Positions 6,748-12,422 of a stretch of DNA of 12,422 nucleotides are shown here, piece by piece (the first letter of the stretch is position 1; every line of letters begins with the position of its first letter). Below the pieces are notes generated by a model. It was not told where the DNA came from and did no database searches. It saw only the letters and a program-made list of their open reading frames with translations. A program made the translations under genes and the position numbers. Source of the DNA: Burkholderiales bacterium (GTDB lineage Bacteria; Pseudomonadota; Gammaproteobacteria; Burkholderiales; Burkholderiaceae_C); the NCBI GenBank assembly GCA_011390055.1, contig JAABTC010000024.1:1-12422 (forward strand), written 5' to 3'.

Positions 6748-6783
6748 CGTGACGGTGCGCCGCGCCAAGGGCGCCGAGGCCGC

Positions 6784-6800
6784 CGCGAGGCTGCCTCGCG
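6784..6800 (+). other. Perfect 7-bp hairpin between acpP and fabF
   Basis: CGCGAGG (6784-6790) and CCTCGCG (6794-6800) form a perfect stem around a three-base loop, midway in the acpP-fabF gap. No T-run follows, so it is not a typical intrinsic terminator. It could protect the 3' end of a short acpP message or reduce read-through into fabF; this function is inferred. Confidence 0.5.
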
Positions 6801-6822
6801 CTGATCTGGGTTGGCTGCCGGC

Positions 6823-8067
6823 ATGAGCCGCAGGCGCGTTGTCGTCACGGGCCTTGGCCTCGTCTCACCGGTGGGCAACTCGGTGGCCGAAGGTTGGGCG
6901 AACCTCGTCGAAGGCCGCTCCGGCATCGGCAATGTGACCAAGTTCGATGCGTCGGGCCTGGCCTGTCGCTTTGCCGGCGAGGTCAAGGGCTTCAACGTCG
7001 AGGATTACTTCCCGGCCAAGGAAGCGCGGCACATGGACACCTTCATCCATTACGGGATGGCGGCGTCGATCCAGGCCGTGCGCGACGCCGGCTTGGCCAC
7101 CGGCAGCGCATTGTCGGAAGAACAGGCCGAGCGCATCGGTGTGATGGTCGGTTCGGGCATCGGCGGCCTGCCCATGATCGAAGCCACGCACAAGGAGTAC
7201 AGCGAGCGCGGCCCTCGTCGCATCTCGCCCTTCTTTGTTCCGGCGTCGATCATCAACATGATCTCGGGTCATGTGTCGATCTTCTTCGGCTTCACGGGGC
7301 CCAACCTGGCGATCGTGACGGCCTGCACCACGGGGCTGCACTGCATCGGCGAAGCCGGACGGCTGATCGAGTACGGCGACGTCGATGTGATGGTGGCCGG
7401 CGGCGCGGAGAGTACCGTGTCGCCCTTGGGTATCGGCGGCTTCGCTTCGGCGCGCGCGCTCTCCACGCGCAACGACGATCCCGCCACCGCGTCCCGGCCC
7501 TGGGACAAGGACCGCGACGGCTTCGTGCTGGGCGAAGGCGGTGGTGCGCTGGTGCTCGAGGAATACGAGCACGCCCGGCGCCGCGGCGCACGGATCTATG
7601 CCGAACTGGCCGGTTTCGGGATGGGCGCGGACGCTTTCCATATGACCGCACCCAACGTCGATGGGCCCAAGCGCTCGATGAAGGCGGCGTTGCGCAATGC
7701 GGGCGTGAATGCCGATGCGGTGCAGTACCTCAATGCGCACGGCACCTCGACCCCACTCGGTGATCTCAACGAAACCAATGCCATCAAGCTGGCCTTCGGC
7801 GACCATGCGCACAAACTGGTCGTCAACTCGACCAAGTCGATGACCGGCCATCTGCTGGGCGGCGCCGGCGGGATCGAGTCGGTGTTCACCGTGCTGGCCT
7901 TGCACCACCAGGTCAGCCCGCCGACGATCAACCTCTTCAACCAGGATCCCGAGTGCGACCTGGATTACTGCGCGAACGCGGCGCGGAGCATGAAGATCGA
8001 GGTCGCCGTCAAGAACAACTTCGGGTTTGGCGGCACCAACGGAACTTTGGTGTTCCGGCGCGTCTGA
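6823..8067 (+). CDS. fabF: Beta-ketoacyl-ACP synthase II (FabF)
   Basis: Protein of 414 residues that elongates acyl-ACP with malonyl-ACP. The catalytic set is complete: Cys168 in TACTTGLH, His306 in AHGTSTPLGD, Lys338 in NSTKSMTGH and His343 in TGHLLGGAGG. VVVTGLGLVSPVGN (6-19) and GFGGTNGTLVF (401-411) are the terminal family motifs. The ATG at 6823 gives the usual MSRRRVVVTG start; a TTG four codons upstream (6811) is an alternative, and neither has a clear Shine-Dalgarno sequence. It lies 75 bp after acpP with a hairpin between. The last codons GGA ACT TTG use bases uncommon in the rest of the gene and coincide with a sigma-E -35 match, and the stop codon lies in its -10. Confidence 0.98.
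   Translation: MSRRRVVVTGLGLVSPVGNSVAEGWANLVEGRSGIGNVTKFDASGLACRFAGEVKGFNVEDYFPAKEARHMDTFIHYGMAASIQAVRDAGLATGSALSEEQAERIGVMVGSGIGGLPMIEATHKEYSERGPRRISPFFVPASIINMISGHVSIFFGFTGPNLAIVTACTTGLHCIGEAGRLIEYGDVDVMVAGGAESTVSPLGIGGFASARALSTRNDDPATASRPWDKDRDGFVLGEGGGALVLEEYEHARRRGARIYAELAGFGMGADAFHMTAPNVDGPKRSMKAALRNAGVNADAVQYLNAHGTSTPLGDLNETNAIKLAFGDHAHKLVVNSTKSMTGHLLGGAGGIESVFTVLALHHQVSPPTINLFNQDPECDLDYCANAARSMKIEVAVKNNFGFGGTNGTLVFRRV
8041..8067 (+). promoter_or_regulatory. Candidate sigma-E promoter inside the 3' end of fabF
   Basis: GGAACTT at 8041-8047 is an exact match to the proteobacterial sigma-E -35, and TCTGA at 8063-8067 matches the -10 seen in sigma-E promoters such as E. coli rpoH P3, with a 15-bp spacer (15-16 is usual). 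It is upstream of the sigma-E gene itself, the expected place for autoregulation. Transcription would begin near 8073-8075, giving a leader of about 21-23 nt before the first gene at 8096. The FabF Gly-Thr-Leu there is encoded by GGA ACT TTG where GGC ACC/ACG CTG would be usual. Confidence 0.65.
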
Positions 8068-8095
8068 GCGCCGCGCCCCGTCGGGCCGATCTGCC

Positions 8096-8551
8096 ATGCA
8101 TGCTGCGCCGCCGGTGCGGATCAATCTCGTGCCCGACCGTGCGGCAGGCTGGGCGGTGCTCGTGCTCGGCGCGATCGCGGCGGCCAATGCTGCGCTGTGG
8201 CTGGGCGCAATGGCTGGATGGAAGGGCGCGGCGCTGGGTATGGCCGGTGCTGCGGCAGCGCTTGCGGTGGTGGCATGGCTGCGCGGGCGCCCCCTCGGTT
8301 GCGCGGGGCTGCTCACCTGGGACGGCGACGCCTGGCAATGGTCGCAGACCGCCCAACGGCCGGTGTTGCCGCGCGTGATGCTCGACTTCGGCGGCTGGAT
8401 CCTGCTGCGGCTGCAGTGGCTGGACGGCCCGCGCGAGGCGCACTGGGGTGTGGCAACGCGCGAACGGGCGGCGACGGGCTGGTCGGCTGCGCGGGCCGCG
8501 TTGTTCTCGCCGGCCGCCGCCGTGCAAGCGCGTTCGCGCACGTCAGCATGA
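8096..8551 (+). CDS. Uncharacterised two-helix membrane protein, YgfX-like layout
   Basis: Protein of 151 residues of unknown function. Two hydrophobic helices are visible at about 17-38 and 43-63, followed by WLRGR (basic, hence probably cytoplasmic) and a soluble domain of about 85 residues. That domain has LLTWDGDAWQW (72-82), VMLDFGGWILLRLQW (94-108), EAHWG (114-118) and a C-terminal GWSAARAALFS (128-138). The order (two helices, then a strand with an L-R-L core, then W-x-x-x-R-x-x-L) resembles YgfX/CptA, the inner-membrane partner of SdhE in gammaproteobacteria, but the similarity is by eye and weak. The ATG at 8096 has no clear Shine-Dalgarno sequence. The stop overlaps the rpoE ATG (ATGA), so it is coupled to sigma-E synthesis and would be the first gene of the stress operon. 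Confidence 0.75.
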   Translation: MHAAPPVRINLVPDRAAGWAVLVLGAIAAANAALWLGAMAGWKGAALGMAGAAAALAVVAWLRGRPLGCAGLLTWDGDAWQWSQTAQRPVLPRVMLDFGGWILLRLQWLDGPREAHWGVATRERAATGWSAARAALFSPAAAVQARSRTSA

Positions 8552-9159
8552 CGCCCGAAACCGATGCCGACGCCTTGCTCGTCGAGCGCACCAAGCGCGG
8601 CGATGTCAAGGCCTTCGAGATGTTGGTGGTCAAGTACCAGCGCCGCATCGAGCGCCTGATCGGACGGATGGTGCGCGATGTCGACCTGGTGCCCGACATT
8701 GCGCAGGAGACCTTCATCCGCGCCTACCGGGCGCTACCGCAGTTCCGCGGCGAGAGCGCGTTCTACACATGGCTCTACCGGATCGCTGTCAATACCGCGA
8801 AGAAGGCCCTCGGCGAGCTCAAGCGAGACCCCTTGGTTACACACTCGGCCCTCGTATCTCATGACGAAGGCGACGAAACTTCGCGGGTCGAGAACGAACT
8901 AACCGACGGCGAAACCCCCGAGTCGCTGCTTCAGAGCAAAGAAATCGGGGCCACGGTCAATGCCGCAATCGACGCCTTGAGCGAAGACCTGCGACAAGCG
9001 ATCGTGTTGCGCGAGATCGAAGGCTTGAGTTACGAGGAGATCGCGGCCGTGATGAACTGCCCGATCGGCACCGTGCGATCGCGGATCTTCCGCGCCCGCG
9101 AGGCGATCGCAGACAGGCTGCGTCCCTTGCTCGGCACGCGTGACAACGAGCGTTGGTGA
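8548..9159 (+). CDS. rpoE: RNA polymerase sigma factor RpoE (AlgU/sigma-E type)
   Basis: ECF sigma factor of 203 residues. Region 2 includes VKYQRRIERLIGRMVRD (28-44), DIAQETFIRAYRALPQFRGES (50-70; DxAQETF and the -10 reading helix) and FYTWLYRIAVNTAKK (72-86). Region 4 is LREIEGLSYEEIAAVMNCPIGTVRSRIFRARE (154-185; the last part is the -35 recognition helix). This composition is that of the RpoE/AlgU group controlling envelope stress. The gene starts within the stop of the upstream membrane-protein gene (ATGA) without its own clear Shine-Dalgarno sequence, and is followed after 33 bp by rseA, its anti-sigma factor. The linker between regions 2 and 4 (codons about 93-131) has a cluster of codons rare in the neighbours. 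A sigma-E promoter match at 8041-8067 suggests autoregulation. Confidence 0.97.
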   Translation: MTPETDADALLVERTKRGDVKAFEMLVVKYQRRIERLIGRMVRDVDLVPDIAQETFIRAYRALPQFRGESAFYTWLYRIAVNTAKKALGELKRDPLVTHSALVSHDEGDETSRVENELTDGETPESLLQSKEIGATVNAAIDALSEDLRQAIVLREIEGLSYEEIAAVMNCPIGTVRSRIFRAREAIADRLRPLLGTRDNERW

Positions 9160-9192
9160 GCAAAACGGCAGAGCAAGTCAGGAGAGATGGCA

Positions 9193-9870
9193 ATGCATGA
9201 GGATCGTTTGACGTCGCGGCAGGCCCAGCAACTGGCCTTGTCGGCCTTGCTCGACGGCGACGCGAGCCAGGCCGACCGGGCGCTGGCCGCTTGGCGCGAG
9301 GAGCCGGCGGCGCGGGCCGATTGGCACGCCTACCAGATCATCGGCGAGGCAATGCGCAGCGACGACGTGAATTGCCGGGCCCATCACGATGTGGCGTTTT
9401 TGGCCCGCGTGCGCGCGCGCCTGGCCGAGGAACCGGTGGTGCTGGCGCCGGCGGTGCTGGCTCCGCCGCGGGCGGCTGCGTCGCCCAGGGTGCAGCCACA
9501 GGCGGGCTGGCGTACGGCCTGGGCTGCTCCGGTGGCCGTCGCTGCAGGGTTCATCGCGGTTGCGGGGGTGTTGGTCGTCACGCGGGTGGCGGCGCCTGGC
9601 GGCGTGGCGCCCGAAGCGGCCTCGGCATTGGCCGGCGGCACGGGCACGACCCCTGCGCTCGGTGGCCTGCAGGTGGTGTCGAGCGGCAGTCCGTTGCGTT
9701 CGTCGATCCCCGGCGCCCCGGCGGCATCGACCACGGCGTCCGGTGCGTTGATTCGCAGCGCTGACCTCGATCGCTACTTGGCCGCGCACCGGCAGTACAG
9801 CGCCACCTCGTTGCTCAGCATGCCAGGTGGCGCAGCCCGCAACGTGACCGTGGCGGCGCCAGCGCGCTGA
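9193..9870 (+). CDS. rseA: Anti-sigma-E factor RseA (MucA type)
   Basis: Protein of 225 residues with the RseA layout: a cytoplasmic N-terminal domain (LALSALLDGDASQADRAL, 14-31, then WREEPAARADWHAYQIIGEAMRSD, 34-57, key residues W44, Y47, G51), a single membrane helix at about 111-132, and a periplasmic tail. The N-domain holds sigma-E at the membrane; stress triggers cleavage of the periplasmic and membrane parts and release of sigma-E. The tail ends with SADLDRYLAAHRQYSATSLL (189-208), a segment conserved in beta- and gammaproteobacterial RseA/MucA proteins and likely to face RseB. I prefer the ATG at 9193 because GGAG (9181-9184) is then 8 nt upstream; the ATG at 9187 would leave only 2 nt. 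rseB follows after 7 bp. Confidence 0.92.
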   Translation: MHEDRLTSRQAQQLALSALLDGDASQADRALAAWREEPAARADWHAYQIIGEAMRSDDVNCRAHHDVAFLARVRARLAEEPVVLAPAVLAPPRAAASPRVQPQAGWRTAWAAPVAVAAGFIAVAGVLVVTRVAAPGGVAPEAASALAGGTGTTPALGGLQVVSSGSPLRSSIPGAPAASTTASGALIRSADLDRYLAAHRQYSATSLLSMPGGAARNVTVAAPAR

Positions 9871-9877
9871 GGATGAG

Positions 9878-10963
9878 TTGCGGCATGTCGGTACGCCAGC
9901 CGTGAGATTGGCAAGCATTTTCCGAGCGGTCGGCCGGATCGCCCGCCTGGCCCTGTGCGCGTGTGGGCTCGGTGCGGGGGGCGCCGCATTCGCGGCGGGC
10001 CCGTCGCCGGCACCCGCCAGCCTGCCTGCCACCGGCGTTGCGGGCGGCGCCGAGGCGCGCCACTGGCTGCAGCGCATTCACCAGGCCGCGAGCCAGCGCA
10101 ACTATCAAGGCACGTTGGTCGTGACGGCCAACGGGGGCATGTCGAGCTCGCGCCTGGCGCACTACGGCGAGGGCAACCAGACGTTCGAGCGCATCGACCT
10201 GCTCGATGGTCAACCGCGGCGCATCTACCGGCACAACGAACAGGTCTTGATCGTGTGGCCCACGGCCAAGCTGGCACGCTTCGAACAGCGCGACGCGGTG
10301 GCTTTGTTCCCCGCCGTGCTCAACGGCAGCGAGGACGAACTGTTCGAGCGTTACGAAATGCTCGCCGAAGGTACTGACCGCGTCGCGGGCTACGACGCGC
10401 GCGTGTTCCTGCTGCGCCCGCGCGACAGCTGGCGCTTCGCGCAACGCCTGTGGGCGGAGCAGGCCACCGGTTTGCTGCTGCGCGCCGACGTGCTCGGCGC
10501 CGACGGCCGCGTGCTCGAGACGGCAGCCTTCACCGAAGTGAGCGTGGGGATCAAGTCGCAACCGGAAACCGTGCTGGTGCCGATGAAACGGCTTGACGGC
10601 TACCGCATCGTGCGTGCGGTTCCGCAACGGACGGCGCTCGAGGCCCAGGGCTGGCAGATGAAAAGCGCCGTGCCCGGGTTCCGCCAGGTGAGCTGCGTCA
10701 AACGCAACCTCGAGGTGGGGACAGACACGGCGCAGGCCGCCCCGGCGCACGAGGTGCTGCAAACGATCTTTTCCGATGGACTGACGCATGTGTCGGTCTT
10801 CATCGAGCCGTACCGTGCGGATCGCCACCAGGCCGGCATGACCGCAGCCGGCGCCACGCACACGCTGATGCAGGCCTTCGGCCCGCACTGGGTCACGGTT
10901 GTCGGCGATGCGCCGATGGCCACGTTGAAGCAGTTTGCGGCCCTGCTCGAACGAAGCCGCTGA
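9878..10963 (+). CDS. rseB: Periplasmic sigma-E regulator RseB (MucB)
   Basis: Protein of 361 residues. An N-terminal signal peptide (basic start to about R23, hydrophobic core, AAFA cleavage site near 36-39) directs it to the periplasm. The MucB/RseB N-terminal domain, which binds mislocalised outer-membrane protein or lipopolysaccharide signals, spans about 60-225 with QRIHQAASQRNYQGTLVV (65-82), SRLAHYGEGNQTFERIDLLDG (91-111, key H95, E104-R105, D110-G111) and RIYRHNEQV. A C-terminal domain (about 245-355) includes PGFRQVSCVKR and SDGLTHVSVFIEP. RseB shields RseA from protease attack until the signal arrives. The start is a TTG at 9878 preceded by GAGGA (9869-9873) overlapping the rseA stop; a GTG at 9902 (MRLASIF) is the alternative. 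It is 23 bp upstream of mucD. Confidence 0.93.
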   Translation: MRHVGTPAVRLASIFRAVGRIARLALCACGLGAGGAAFAAGPSPAPASLPATGVAGGAEARHWLQRIHQAASQRNYQGTLVVTANGGMSSSRLAHYGEGNQTFERIDLLDGQPRRIYRHNEQVLIVWPTAKLARFEQRDAVALFPAVLNGSEDELFERYEMLAEGTDRVAGYDARVFLLRPRDSWRFAQRLWAEQATGLLLRADVLGADGRVLETAAFTEVSVGIKSQPETVLVPMKRLDGYRIVRAVPQRTALEAQGWQMKSAVPGFRQVSCVKRNLEVGTDTAQAAPAHEVLQTIFSDGLTHVSVFIEPYRADRHQAGMTAAGATHTLMQAFGPHWVTVVGDAPMATLKQFAALLERSR

Positions 10964-10986
10964 TTTCCACTCCTTTTTCCTTGACC

Positions 10987-12422
10987 ATGATGACCCAACG
11001 ATCTGTTTTCGATGCCGTCCGTGGCTTGCAGGCCCTGGTCGGTGCTCGGCGCGCCGTGGCCACCCTGTGCCTCCTTACCTCGCTCGGCGCGGCCACGTTG
11101 CTGCCCGCACCGGTCTCGGCGCAGGGCCGTGAACTGCCCGACTTCACCGAACTGGTGGAGCGCGTCGGCCCCGCGGTGGTCAACATCCGCACCTCCGAAC
11201 GCGGCCGCGCTGCTGCGCAGGGTGGGGGCGAGATGGACGAGCAGATGCGCGAGTTCTTCCGCCGCTTCGGCATCCCGCTGCCCAACACGCCGTCACCGCA
11301 GCAGCCGCGCCGGGGGGGGCCGCGCGACGAAGACGGGGAACCGCAGCAGCGCGGCATCGGCTCGGGCTTCGTGCTGACGGCCGACGGCTACGTGATGACC
11401 AATGCGCACGTCGTGGACGGTGCCGACGAGGTGCTCGTCACGATGACCGACAAGCGCGAGTTCAAGGCGCGCATCATCGGCACCGACAAGCGCACCGACG
11501 TGGCCTTGGTGAAGATCGATGCCACCGGCCTGCCCACGGTGCGAATCGGCGATGTGAACCAGGTCAAGGTCGGCAACTGGGTGATCGCGATCGGTTCTCC
11601 CTTCAATCTCGACAACACGGTGACGGCGGGCATCGTCAGTGCCAAGCAGCGCGACACCGGCGAATTCCTGCCGCTGTTGCAGACCGACGTGGCCATCAAC
11701 CCGGGCAACTCGGGCGGGCCGCTGATCAACATGCGTGGCGAAGTGATCGGCATCAACTCGCAGATCTACAGCCGCTCCGGCGGCTACATGGGCATCTCCT
11801 TCGCGATCCCGATCGACGAGGCGATCCGCGTTTCGGATCAGCTGCGGGCCAGCGGACGCGTGGTGCGCGGCCGCATCGGTGTGACGATCGCGCCCGTCAC
11901 CAAGGAGGTCGCCGAATCGATCGGCCTCGGACGCGCCACCGGCGCCCTGGTCCAGGGCGTCGAGGCGGGTGGTCCGGCCGACAAGGCGGGCATCGAGGCG
12001 GGCGACATCATCACGCGCGTGGATGGCAAGACGGTCGAGCGTTCCGGCGATCTGCCGCGCATCGTCGGTGCGGCCAAGCCCGGCAACCGGACGCAATTGC
12101 AAGTGTTCCGCCGCGGCGCGACACGCGACATCACCGTGACCGTGGTGGAGTTCGAACCCGAGAAGCCGCGCCGCGCCGCGCAAGGCAGCGCCGAGCCGCA
12201 GCAGCCGGCGCAACCGAAGACCGCCATCGGGTTGGCTGTTTCGGATCTCAACGAGGCACAGAAGCGCGAGCTGAAGTTGCGGGGCGGTGTGCGCGTGGAG
12301 ACGGCGGAGGGTACGGCGGCGCGTGCTGGCCTGCGCGAGGGGGACGTGATCGTGACACTGGACAACACCGAGGTCACCGACGCGAAGCAATTCAACGCGC
12401 TGGTGGCCAAGGTCGACAAGAC
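10987..12422 (+). CDS. mucD: DegP/MucD-type periplasmic serine protease, 3' end missing
   Basis: The frame is open from the ATG at 10987 to the window end, giving 478 residues of a protein that continues beyond. A signal peptide covers residues 1-45 (VSA cleavage before Q46). The HtrA protease domain has the triad His141 (TNAHVVDG), Asp171 (RTDVALVK) and Ser242 (NPGNSGGPL). The first PDZ domain lies at about 293-388 (GRIGVTI, GGPADKAGIEAGDII) and the second starts near 412 (TAARAGLREGDVIVTLDN) and is cut. Such proteases degrade misfolded envelope proteins and restrain sigma-E signalling. Being co-directional 23 bp after rseB it probably belongs to the rpoE operon. No Shine-Dalgarno sequence precedes the start; the 20 bases before it are pyrimidine-rich. 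A run of eight G (11312-11319) lies in a flexible loop at residues 109-111. Confidence 0.95.
   Translation, partial: MMTQRSVFDAVRGLQALVGARRAVATLCLLTSLGAATLLPAPVSAQGRELPDFTELVERVGPAVVNIRTSERGRAAAQGGGEMDEQMREFFRRFGIPLPNTPSPQQPRRGGPRDEDGEPQQRGIGSGFVLTADGYVMTNAHVVDGADEVLVTMTDKREFKARIIGTDKRTDVALVKIDATGLPTVRIGDVNQVKVGNWVIAIGSPFNLDNTVTAGIVSAKQRDTGEFLPLLQTDVAINPGNSGGPLINMRGEVIGINSQIYSRSGGYMGISFAIPIDEAIRVSDQLRASGRVVRGRIGVTIAPVTKEVAESIGLGRATGALVQGVEAGGPADKAGIEAGDIITRVDGKTVERSGDLPRIVGAAKPGNRTQLQVFRRGATRDITVTVVEFEPEKPRRAAQGSAEPQQPAQPKTAIGLAVSDLNEAQKRELKLRGGVRVETAEGTAARAGLREGDVIVTLDNTEVTDAKQFNALVAKVDK
11312..11319 (+). repeat. Eight-G homopolymer within mucD
   Basis: An uninterrupted G8 run encodes part of Arg109 and Gly110-Gly111 in the loop between the signal-proximal region and the protease core. 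One-base slippage here would frameshift the protease before its active site. Confidence 0.9.

Noticed and set aside
6865..8541. Open frame of 558 codons on the minus strand opposite fabF and the membrane-protein gene
   Set aside because: It crosses two well-supported plus-strand genes and their junction, and its composition is that of an antisense shadow.
9950..9967. Possible lipobox (cysteines 27 and 29) in the RseB leader
   Set aside because: The residues before each Cys do not fit L-A/S-G/A-C, and a normal AFA signal-peptidase I site follows.
10964..10986. T5 run between rseB and mucD as an intrinsic terminator
   Set aside because: No stem precedes the run, and mucD follows after 23 bp in the same direction, so the operon probably continues.

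Overview
The window is a gene-dense, GC-rich stretch (about two thirds G+C, strong G/C preference at third codon positions) from what is very probably a betaproteobacterium of the order Burkholderiales. The order yceF / yceD-rpmF-plsX-fabH-fabD-fabG-acpP-fabF followed by rpoE-rseA-rseB-mucD, and protein sequences such as the CQRC-type YceD and the cysteine-free L32, suggest the Rubrivivax/Leptothrix/Ideonella-like part of the order. The genus-level placement is inference.

Left end (1-1643): the 3' end of a VanZ-like membrane protein on the plus strand meets, tail to tail with a 33-bp overlap, a minus-strand pair. The pair is yceF (Maf family nucleotide pyrophosphatase) followed by an RsmI-like SAM-dependent methyltransferase that starts on a TTG overlapping the yceF stop.

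Middle (1681-8067, plus strand): the classical ribosome/lipid block. yceD (23S rRNA accumulation) and rpmF (ribosomal protein L32) precede plsX (acyl-phosphate synthesis) and the type II fatty-acid synthase genes fabH (initiation), fabD (malonyl transfer), fabG (ketoreduction), acpP (acyl carrier) and fabF (elongation). plsX/fabH and fabD/fabG overlap by ATGA and fabD follows fabH after 3 bp, so these are translationally packed. acpP has its own leader, a strong Shine-Dalgarno sequence and flanking hairpins, fitting its need for much higher expression.

Right end (8096-12422, plus strand): the sigma-E envelope-stress module. An uncharacterised small two-helix membrane protein overlaps rpoE by ATGA. 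After it come the membrane anti-sigma factor rseA, the periplasmic regulator rseB, and the periplasmic protease mucD, which is cut by the window end. The last three sense codons and stop of fabF contain a sequence matching a sigma-E promoter (GGAACTT, 15 bp, TCTGA). It is built partly from codons unusual for this gene and is positioned to start the stress operon with the uncharacterised membrane protein as its first gene. This embedded promoter, and the membrane protein that its transcript would begin with, are the most interesting observations. No mobile element, RNA gene or CRISPR array was seen, and no gap longer than 300 bp lacks a gene.
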